DNA of 64,000 nt, from contig NZ_CP045997.1 in NCBI RefSeq assembly GCF_010233585.1, positions 4,117,768-4,181,767 of the forward strand. The letters run 5' to 3'. Below the pieces are notes generated by a model. That model worked only from the letters and a program-made list of their open reading frames with translations. It did no database searches and was not told the DNA's origin. Of the stretch, positions 56,594-64,000 are shown piece by piece. The DNA comes from Spirosoma endbachense (lineage in GTDB: Bacteria > Bacteroidota > Bacteroidia > Cytophagales > Spirosomataceae). The position numbers and the translations under genes are program-made. Each line of letters starts with the position of its first letter. Within the stretch, counting starts at the first letter, position 1.

Positions 56594-59500
56594 ATGAGTT
56601 CCTTGCCTAAAGCCAGAAAGTCTAACAAAACGCCGAATTCGCTAGACCAAGCGTCAAGTATTCATTATTCAAATGCTGGTCACGATTATCATAAACTCTG
56701 GGTTATTCGGAGAATCGTCTCCATGCTATCACCTAAAAGTCCGTTAACATGTGTAAAAGTTGAAGGTGTAAATGCTAAGGATTCGGTCAATATTCCCCGA
56801 AAGGATAGCTTCTTAGCTGCTGATATGACTGAGTACTTTGGTGGTTGTGATTTTGAGAAATCGACGCAAGTTGTTATTACACAAATAAAGTACAGCACAA
56901 CTAACGCTGAAGGGAAATGGACTCTTTCATCTTTGACAAAACGAAAATCAAAAACGTCAAGAGATTCTGTAATTCAACGTCTTGCAGATAGCTATTCGGA
57001 TCTAATTAGTAACGGATTTAACCGAAGAGAAATAGTTGCTAAAACATCTATTCGACTGGTTAGTAATCAGTCGATAGATGACAAACTGGCACAATCGATT
57101 TCTTTAATCAAAACAGCTATTGGATTCTGTACAGTATCAATAAGCTACACCCATTTCTTAACGCTTCTTCCAGCTAAAGCACATACTACCAAGCGGCATT
57201 TAAAAACTCTTCATGACCTACTAAAGCTCTCAGATGAGGATTTTTTCAATTTTCTATCTATCCTGGATTTAAGTGGTTGCGATTCAGGATCGCGCTCCTG
57301 GCAGCAATTGGCTACTTTGGATGATCTATCCGAATCTATATCCCATTTTGAGCGTCATTCGGCATTATTGGAACTTAAAGATCTAGTGAATAGCCACATG
57401 TTACCAGAAAATGCAAGCTCAGATGGAATTAAACTGGGAGATGTTTTGGCTGCTCTCCATGTAGCCGAGTATAAAGAGTTATTCCCTGAAGAACCACAAT
57501 TGTCTTTACCAAACAACTTAATACGAACAGATGATGCCTTAAGATTAGCCCAAATAGTTTCGCAAAACACAAAGGTATTAGCGCACGGAGTAGCGGGAGT
57601 TGGCAAGAGCACTACGCTTCAACAAATAAAGGCTCATTTACCCACAGGCTCAGTCATGGTATTATATGACTGCTTCGGGGCGGGAAATTACCGAAACATT
57701 AACTCTGGTCGACATACATTACTGCGCGCTGTAATGCAGCTTAGCAATGAATTGTCAACTCAAACGGGGATACCCTTTCTAACTACTCCTCCTGCTAATG
57801 ACAAATATACTCTAATCAGCATGTTTCAGAATCGCCTTAATAAGGCGGCTGATCTTGTTAATAAGAATAATGGCTTATTAGTTATTGGTATTGATGCGGC
57901 TGACAATGCTGTAATCAAGGCTACAATTGAAGGAGAGACAAATTCATTTGTTCCGCACCTTTGGGAACTTACTCTACCTGCCAACTGTCGCTTAGTCATG
58001 AGCGCCAGAACTGGTGATCGAGCCAATTCGTTGAAAGCTCCCAAGGAAACTTACTTTTTTGAGCTTAGTGGATTTGATACTAATGCTTCTGCCGCTCATT
58101 TTAGACAAGTTTTTAAAAACGCTGGAGCAGCATCCTGTCAAGATTTTCACGGCAAAACCCGTCACAACCCACGCATTCAGCAGTATTTACTGGAGAAGGC
58201 AAAGGAGTTTAAGAGTAGCTTTCAGGCTTTTCTATATGTTTTTCGGCATGCTAATTTAGTGCCTGCAAAAATCTTTGAGGATATAATTGAGCTGGCTGTT
58301 GATCTTTCCAATGATCGGGGCAAAGCACAGGAATATTTGGCGATAATGACCTGCCTGCACCGACCAATTCCTCTGTATATTTTTGCCGATTCATGTCAAC
58401 TAACTTTAGATCAGGCACGGCTTTTTTGCGAATCCCTCCGTCCTGGAATTTTATTCGAAGATGACCTCATTGAAATTCGGGATGAGGATTTTGATACACA
58501 TTTACGCGTTCGGCCCGAAACAGAGGTCATTCTCAAACAGACCCACGCTAAATTAGCCACCCATTTTAGAACCATTGCATTAACCAACGCATATGCAGCG
58601 CAAGTTGTAGCTGAACATTATTGGGAAGCAGAGCAATACGATGAGCTAATTGACTTGGTGCTAACTGGACCTTCATTAAATATTATTACTGACAGTTTAA
58701 CGCGTATCTCTACCCAAGAGCAACAAATTCAATTAGCCCTAAAGGCGGCAGCGTACTTAAAACGCGATAGACAAGGGATACAGTTGCTATTGCTAGCATG
58801 TGAGCTTAAAAATACTAACGAAGCTACGCGCAATTTGGTCCAAGCCAATATATCACTGGCTAATCAATTTGGAAAGACCAACAACTTAGTAAGCTACTTT
58901 GATCTTACAAATAAAAGGAGTTGGATGGGAGCAATGCATTTTAAATTGGCAGCGGCTTATGCAAAAAATGAGGCCCAACGTAGCCTCGCTGAAGAGCACC
59001 TAAAACAAGGTGACGCGTGGGTCAAAAGATATATGAGGTCTTTGGATCAACATGGTTATCACTGGGAAATATACGACAACGATCTCGCTAATGAGACGGA
59101 AGCCGTTTTCTGGCTATATGGAGTTGACCAAGCGAAGCAATCACTATCTAGATGGCAACCATTGCAAAGCGTTTTGGCGAGTTTGAGGATTTGTGTCGAT
59201 CAGATCATACTTTGGTTAGACGACGAAACAATTGAAGCAAATTTGGTTGAAGCAAACCTTGCTCTTCGCTCTGAATGTATTGTATTGGCAAGGCTTTGGG
59301 AAAACAAACGATCTGTTAAGGCGGAACGTGTACATCGCGTTGCCAGCGACTTGCGGGAGTCCATAGAAGCCAAAAAGATTCGGCGTAGGAGGCCAAGAGG
59401 AAATTCTGAACAAAGCAATGGTCTGAGCTGGGCCATTCCAATATCCGAACTCTTTGCCACACATGAAGTCGATCCAGCTATTATTCTGACGGTTATTGAT

Positions 59501-62500
59501 GAACTGGCTCCATCTATGCCAGACCACGCACCTTACCGACACAGCAACTTACAAGAGTATGTTTTTCCATTACGGGGAGTCACGCTGAAATCTGTTCTTC
59601 TTCAGCAGGAAATAACAATTAATGACATTCTACCATCAAAACTACAGCCTCCTTCTAAAAAGTCCAATCAACCGGACCCAAATGAGCAAGACCGAAGGGA
59701 ATTTGTGGAAAACATTGGACCAATATTGATTAGATACAACTTATTAGCACAAACCCTGGTCCATTGTATTGATACAACAACTATTTCAAGCCAAATCGAT
59801 GAAGAATTAGACAATCTCTATAGAGTTGATACTGGCAATCGGTATAGATTCATACATAGGCAGCGGGAATGGCTTTTTGGAGCAGGACAAACCCTCGCTA
59901 ACCTCAAAGGTCAAAAGGATTTGTTAAATAAGTTGTTTGTAGAAGCCATTAGGGTTACGGGCCGATATACTGCTAGAAAGTTTTGGATTGAGTTAGGGCA
60001 ATATTTGCTACCTATTAACGAATATAAGCCACTTGGTTTAAAGTGGCTTGAGGAAGCTGCAAGTGACAGCGAAGCTGATTCAATTAATATTGAAGACCGT
60101 TGGCAACTGCTTTTACATGCTGCTGAAGCAGCTTTTCGTTTTGACAGCGAACTGAGTCAGGACCTTTACCGCAGAGCTGTTAAGGCTGCAAGCGAAGGAG
60201 TAAGTGACGAAGTTGTCTACCGATTAAGGTTTATTGCCAATCAATTAAAGACCATGGCAGCCATATCGTCATCCAAAAATAACTCTCAACTTGGAATACG
60301 GCAGGCGGCGATAACAGAAGCCTACAAGCCATTTATTTCAGGAGATATTGATGTTCCATTAGAATTGACTTTGGAGGCTGTATCTAAGCTCAATTTATCC
60401 AATGGACTGATGCTTTTTAATCGTTGGGATTTAAATGACTTCTTGCCGATTGAAAAGGCAATCGGTCTGTTGCTTCAAGGAGCAACTAGTAGTAACCGTT
60501 GGCCTGCCTGGATAAGTATTCCATTGCTTCGCATTCAGGGAGAAACGGCAAATTGGTCTGATCTAGGTCTCAAATTACTAGATGTATCAGCCTCTTTTAG
60601 TTCTAATCAAATGCGGTTTAACACTAATAAAGCTGAGGTTTTTGAAAGCTTAGTCACTTGGGCCAGACGTGATGCCTTACTAAGGCATCGCGTGGAGGCA
60701 ATACAGAAATTAAGCGATTGGGGTAAACAAAACAACTTGACTCGAAATCAAGCTGTTGAGCAACTTGATGCTACTCTCGCCTTTGTCGATACCCTACACA
60801 TTGATGCTCTTCCTGCTAAGCAGGTCCCTGTTTATAAAAGCCCCGATGAAAACTTTCTAAAATGGTATGATCGAGCAAAGCAGGGTGATTTTACTTCTTT
60901 TCAAGCAGAAATAAGTATTCAGTATGGGATGAACATTCCTAACCTACGTACCTGCCTGCTTGAGTTGGGAAATAATATCACATACAACCAGCGTACTGAT
61001 TTCCTAGAACTAATTAGTAACCTCAACCTCTATCAAGAGCATAGGTACCAGGAGCAGTACGGTCACCTAATTATTCATTTACTGGCTATCTTTTTAGATC
61101 GATGGAAAAATGTGCAAGCTGTGCAACGATGGGTAAAGCAACAGAATGGCTTGATCCGTTTTCTTGCCAAAATGCATGATAATATTATTAATGAGGGGGA
61201 ATGGCCTTGTCATCTAGAAGCTTTTCTTAAGTTACCACTCGTCAGTTCGTCACGGGCGGAAACGTTATTGCCAACTCTGGCAGATTTGTTACCTCACTTG
61301 AATGTAGACAGGTTGTGTCGTGCAGCTGATGTACTTTGCAAGCCGCTATTACTACATGATCAGGAATACTTAACCGATTGGTTACTAAATCGATTGGAGA
61401 ATAAGTTACTTCAGGATGGTAAAGCACTACCGTTTAATGTTTTGAGCAATACTTCTGAAACGAACATAGCACAGGAAGTCGAAGATCTAGCTCAATTTTG
61501 TTGGTATTTATTCGGCTATCCAGATACGCGTGTTCGATGGCAAACAGTGCATGCTGTACGAGAGATTTTGTCTTGGCATGCCAATACTTCATTGAGGAAC
61601 ACGCTGATCAACCGCTTAATGGAGCTATCTCTCACTAAAACGAGTGAATTGATACCAGCCACTTATGAATTTTTCTGGATGTCAGCTCTTGTATGGTTAC
61701 TGTTACTACTAGAACGGTTAGCAGACGAATCACCTACTACTGTAATTCCCCATGCAAAGTCTATAGCAGCGCATGCGTTTAATGAAAATCTGCCGCATGT
61801 TCAGATCCGTGGATTAGCCAAAAAAACTCTGCTCCGACTACGTAAATACGATGAGCAGTTATTTTCGACGGAACAGTGGCAGAAAATAGAGCAAATAAAT
61901 ACACCAATCGCATGCCTGCTTAATAGGAAACGTTATAAAGTAGAGGGCGATTTCCTACACTTAAGCAAAAAACGGGCTGATCGTATAAAATTTAACCATT
62001 TAGACGTCAAGGACTATTGGTTTGAACCTTTAGGAGAAGTATTTGCCCAGAGTAGTGAAACTGTCGCAATACTAGCAGAACATTGGATTTGTGATCGATG
62101 GGGTTATGACCAGGAAAGCTATAATCAATATTGGGAATATCAGAATAGGTACGATTACTCTTTAAAATACCTCTATAAGACATCGGAACCTACAATAGAT
62201 TCATTAGAAACCAATTTGACTTATAATGCTATGATGTGCGTAGCTGGCGAAATGGTTGATCAACTTAGTGTATTAATGGAAGATTGGGCAGATATAAAGT
62301 CGAAGAGCTGTTGGGAAAGTTGGTTTGAAGATCAGTTGACGAACAGTGGACCAAATGGCTGGTTGGCAGATCTGCGAACACCAATTCCGTTACTGGCAGA
62401 ATGTTGGGGCAAATTACCAGAACCTTGGAAACAACGAACGGCTGATGATTTTATTAACGTATTAGGCACTAAAGAGCCTGGTAAAATGGATTGGCTTGTT

Positions 62501-63184
62501 ATTCATGGTAATCGTGATTTCGGCTATTCATCTCGTTACGAGAGCGAACAGGATCGTTACGGAGATACCAATGTTACGAGTGTTTTCGTCTCCCCTGAAA
62601 TGGCAACTTCATTAGTGAGAGCGATTCAGGCAGCAGAGCCTAAACGCTACGTTTTTCCGTCGTTTGGATTTGATGATAAGGATGCGGAATGGAAAGATGA
62701 ACTTCCAGGTAATTTCGCGCTTCAACCTTTATTAGTGAAAGAAAAATATGTGTACGAGGGCTTAGAACAAAAGGACATCACTCGACGTAGAGCTGGAGGT
62801 ATTGGTGTTCGTATTGAACCAGCTCTGGTTCGTAGCTTATCGCTTGAGGTTAAGGAAAAAGGCATGACATACTCTGATCAATACCAAAACGAAATCATAC
62901 GCTTTGAACAATGGTCTGATGATAGCAGAGACGAACAGTATCGCCAGGAAAATACATATTCATCGGGCTTTCGGGTATGGATGAAATGGTCTGCCCTACG
63001 GGCGTATATGCATTGTAACAATCAAGTATTGGTAATTGAAGTTTTATTAAAACGGAATTATTCAAAAACAAATCGAGATAATCAATATGATCGAGGAAAA
63101 CACATCGTCTACACCCTCTACCCAAATGGAATCCTCGAATCAATGGATCGATATTACTCGCTTTGGGCAGAAAATAATTCATGA
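56594..63184 (+). CDS. Giant STAND-type NTPase with N-terminal nuclease-like domain, second type
   Basis: This is a 2196-residue protein. Residues ~25-130 contain CVKVEGVNAKDS (Glu57), FLAADMTEYFGG (Asp77) and VVITQIKYS (Gln97, Lys99), an E...D...QxK arrangement like restriction-type nuclease cores. The NTPase follows: AHGVAGVGKSTTLQQIK (~331-346) and GLLVIGIDAADNA (~427-439), then a winged-helix-like stretch. Residues ~640-1900 look like helical repeats; the last ~200 are mixed. It is not a recent copy of the left NTPase, as the motifs and the sequence around them differ. Its 3' end overlaps the next gene by 98 bp, indicating translational coupling. A role in anti-phage sensing is inferred from architecture. 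Confidence 0.75.
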   Translation: MSSLPKARKSNKTPNSLDQASSIHYSNAGHDYHKLWVIRRIVSMLSPKSPLTCVKVEGVNAKDSVNIPRKDSFLAADMTEYFGGCDFEKSTQVVITQIKYSTTNAEGKWTLSSLTKRKSKTSRDSVIQRLADSYSDLISNGFNRREIVAKTSIRLVSNQSIDDKLAQSISLIKTAIGFCTVSISYTHFLTLLPAKAHTTKRHLKTLHDLLKLSDEDFFNFLSILDLSGCDSGSRSWQQLATLDDLSESISHFERHSALLELKDLVNSHMLPENASSDGIKLGDVLAALHVAEYKELFPEEPQLSLPNNLIRTDDALRLAQIVSQNTKVLAHGVAGVGKSTTLQQIKAHLPTGSVMVLYDCFGAGNYRNINSGRHTLLRAVMQLSNELSTQTGIPFLTTPPANDKYTLISMFQNRLNKAADLVNKNNGLLVIGIDAADNAVIKATIEGETNSFVPHLWELTLPANCRLVMSARTGDRANSLKAPKETYFFELSGFDTNASAAHFRQVFKNAGAASCQDFHGKTRHNPRIQQYLLEKAKEFKSSFQAFLYVFRHANLVPAKIFEDIIELAVDLSNDRGKAQEYLAIMTCLHRPIPLYIFADSCQLTLDQARLFCESLRPGILFEDDLIEIRDEDFDTHLRVRPETEVILKQTHAKLATHFRTIALTNAYAAQVVAEHYWEAEQYDELIDLVLTGPSLNIITDSLTRISTQEQQIQLALKAAAYLKRDRQGIQLLLLACELKNTNEATRNLVQANISLANQFGKTNNLVSYFDLTNKRSWMGAMHFKLAAAYAKNEAQRSLAEEHLKQGDAWVKRYMRSLDQHGYHWEIYDNDLANETEAVFWLYGVDQAKQSLSRWQPLQSVLASLRICVDQIILWLDDETIEANLVEANLALRSECIVLARLWENKRSVKAERVHRVASDLRESIEAKKIRRRRPRGNSEQSNGLSWAIPISELFATHEVDPAIILTVIDELAPSMPDHAPYRHSNLQEYVFPLRGVTLKSVLLQQEITINDILPSKLQPPSKKSNQPDPNEQDRREFVENIGPILIRYNLLAQTLVHCIDTTTISSQIDEELDNLYRVDTGNRYRFIHRQREWLFGAGQTLANLKGQKDLLNKLFVEAIRVTGRYTARKFWIELGQYLLPINEYKPLGLKWLEEAASDSEADSINIEDRWQLLLHAAEAAFRFDSELSQDLYRRAVKAASEGVSDEVVYRLRFIANQLKTMAAISSSKNNSQLGIRQAAITEAYKPFISGDIDVPLELTLEAVSKLNLSNGLMLFNRWDLNDFLPIEKAIGLLLQGATSSNRWPAWISIPLLRIQGETANWSDLGLKLLDVSASFSSNQMRFNTNKAEVFESLVTWARRDALLRHRVEAIQKLSDWGKQNNLTRNQAVEQLDATLAFVDTLHIDALPAKQVPVYKSPDENFLKWYDRAKQGDFTSFQAEISIQYGMNIPNLRTCLLELGNNITYNQRTDFLELISNLNLYQEHRYQEQYGHLIIHLLAIFLDRWKNVQAVQRWVKQQNGLIRFLAKMHDNIINEGEWPCHLEAFLKLPLVSSSRAETLLPTLADLLPHLNVDRLCRAADVLCKPLLLHDQEYLTDWLLNRLENKLLQDGKALPFNVLSNTSETNIAQEVEDLAQFCWYLFGYPDTRVRWQTVHAVREILSWHANTSLRNTLINRLMELSLTKTSELIPATYEFFWMSALVWLLLLLERLADESPTTVIPHAKSIAAHAFNENLPHVQIRGLAKKTLLRLRKYDEQLFSTEQWQKIEQINTPIACLLNRKRYKVEGDFLHLSKKRADRIKFNHLDVKDYWFEPLGEVFAQSSETVAILAEHWICDRWGYDQESYNQYWEYQNRYDYSLKYLYKTSEPTIDSLETNLTYNAMMCVAGEMVDQLSVLMEDWADIKSKSCWESWFEDQLTNSGPNGWLADLRTPIPLLAECWGKLPEPWKQRTADDFINVLGTKEPGKMDWLVIHGNRDFGYSSRYESEQDRYGDTNVTSVFVSPEMATSLVRAIQAAEPKRYVFPSFGFDDKDAEWKDELPGNFALQPLLVKEKYVYEGLEQKDITRRRAGGIGVRIEPALVRSLSLEVKEKGMTYSDQYQNEIIRFEQWSDDSRDEQYRQENTYSSGFRVWMKWSALRAYMHCNNQVLVIEVLLKRNYSKTNRDNQYDRGKHIVYTLYPNGILESMDRYYSLWAENNS

Positions 63185-63776
63185 ATTGGAGCTTAACAAA
63201 GAGTCGAGCATTTTAGGTTTATGGATGGCTCAACGAGTTGCCGAATTAATTAGACGGGTGGAAACGACAAAGGATGAAGCCGAACGCGAAGCACTTGCAA
63301 AAGAATGCACAGAGTTAATTTTGAAACTATGGGAAAAAAGGAATACTTGGCCATCTGGCGGGCCACTTGCTGATATTTACCCTACTCTCAAAAGACTATT
63401 TGGCCCTCGTAACCAATACTACTCTATTTTCAGGAATAAGAATGTGGGGGATACTGGCCTCATTAGCAAATTGGCCGCTTTACATCAACGCGAAATGAAG
63501 CTTTTTATAAATAGCCCCAACGTTGCTACCAGTCCAGAGATAGTAAAAGCAAGCAATGAAAAATTGGAGCTGTACATTGATCATCTGTCGAAAGAGGAAA
63601 GTCAAGCCTTATTATTTACGGCTGGACGATTGTTTGAAGTGGAAAATAGTGAGAAGGACCCAGGCTTGGCAGAAGAAATGAACCAACTTTTAGCAAAAAC
63701 GCAGGATACATTTACTTTAATTGAACAGGAACGATTGGCACTAATTCAAGAGGCATCAGGGAAGACTTTGTCATAG
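63087..63776 (+). CDS. Helical partner protein overlapping the giant NTPase gene
   Basis: This is a 229-residue protein; ATG 63087 lies inside the NTPase gene (98-bp overlap), and an ATG at 63126 is an alternative start. It is mainly helical: ILGLWMAQRVAELIRRVETT, EREALAKECTELILKLWEKR, followed by a conserved-looking NTWPSGGPLADIYPTLKRL stretch and a long C-terminal helix pair. No known domain or membrane segment. The overlap and shared terminator suggest that it works with the NTPase as regulator, sensor subunit or inhibitor. This is inference only. Confidence 0.7.
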   Translation: MIEENTSSTPSTQMESSNQWIDITRFGQKIIHELELNKESSILGLWMAQRVAELIRRVETTKDEAEREALAKECTELILKLWEKRNTWPSGGPLADIYPTLKRLFGPRNQYYSIFRNKNVGDTGLISKLAALHQREMKLFINSPNVATSPEIVKASNEKLELYIDHLSKEESQALLFTAGRLFEVENSEKDPGLAEEMNQLLAKTQDTFTLIEQERLALIQEASGKTLS

Positions 63777-63825
63777 CTTACAATTTCACGATTTTGCTCA
63801 CTTTTACTTAACAACGTATTAAGAT

Positions 63826-63854
63826 GGCGCAGCCGATTATTTGCTGCGCCTTTA
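63826..63854 (+). terminator. GC-rich hairpin at the end of the right defence operon
   Basis: GGCGCAGC and GCTGCGCC form an 8-bp stem with a 9-nt loop and are followed by TTTAT, 49 bp after the stop of the 229-aa gene. Confidence 0.75.
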
Positions 63855-63904
63855 TCCAATTAATCAAAATCGAGGGAGTGCTCGCTGAACTGTGTCAGCA
63901 GGTT

Positions 63905-64000
63905 TTATTCGATGCGATGCGATTTGATTCGTTCTTCAAAGATAATGCTGAACTGATTAATGATCTCTTTCCAATTATAGGTCGTCGTTTCCCATTTAAT
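63905..64000 (-). CDS. C-terminal fragment of an unknown protein running off the right edge
   Basis: The last 31 codons of a minus-strand frame enter from the right edge and end with TAA at 63905: WETTTYNWKEIINQF, then EERIKSHRIE. The composition is protein-like, and it stops before the hairpin at 63826. Too short to assign. Confidence 0.35.
   Translation of the reverse strand: MKWETTTYNWKEIINQFSIIFEERIKSHRIE

Noticed and set aside
1..64000. CRISPR arrays and tandem direct repeats
   Set aside because: No regularly spaced direct repeats were seen anywhere in the window.

Overview
The window looks like a chromosome segment of a Bacteroidota bacterium, most likely a Cytophagales member close to Spirosoma. 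The evidence is a SusC/SusD pair with an ECF sigma/FecR pair, type IX secretion (T9SS) C-terminal sorting tails, DUF4249 and DUF4421 families, PadR plus FtsX-like permease modules, and a near absence of Shine-Dalgarno sequences. The genus is an inference. No rRNA, tRNA or CRISPR array was found.

Layout. 0-7.5 kb: a secreted PLC-like/alkaline phosphatase fusion cut by the left edge, small unknown genes, a DUF4249 lipoprotein, a DUF5958-like protein and a DUF1028 protein. 7.6-11 kb: PadR regulator plus a large permease. 11.6-20.3 kb: a glycan-uptake locus (ECF sigma, FecR anti-sigma, SusC, SusD, sulfatase) whose sulfatase is dead, with two in-frame TAG codons and an internal deletion. 20.6-25 kb: a lipoprotein, then a T9SS-exported surface protein gene that carries point lesions and is split by a 1.13-kb IS630-family element. 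25.5-28.5 kb: a DUF4468-like protein, an ISL3 transposase remnant with a 28-bp perfect palindrome, unrecognised debris and a LytS-type histidine kinase. 28.7-31.95 kb: a second PadR/permease module, paralogous to the first down to its upstream palindrome and downstream hairpin. 32-48 kb: GlxA regulator plus secreted DJ-1 protein, outer-membrane protein, GNAT acetyltransferase, adhesin debris, adenylate-kinase-like protein, lipase, cytochrome P460, TonB-family protein, DUF1579-like protein and DUF4421 protein, with several long perfect hairpins that look like terminators.

48.5-63.8 kb is the most interesting part and looks like a defence island. Two giant genes (2041 and 2196 codons) diverge from a 250-bp gap. 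Each encodes an N-terminal nuclease-like domain with a QxK motif, a P-loop STAND-type NTPase and a very long helical C-terminus, an architecture reminiscent of Avs (AVAST) anti-phage sensors. The left gene is followed by a HExxH metallopeptidase-like gene and a small PD-(D/E)xK nuclease-like gene. The right gene overlaps a 229-codon helical partner. The system could be one two-armed unit or two independent defence operons side by side.

The left and central parts show strong gene decay (sulfatase, T9SS proteins, transposases, a DUF3592-like gene), while the defence genes are long, uninterrupted reading frames.
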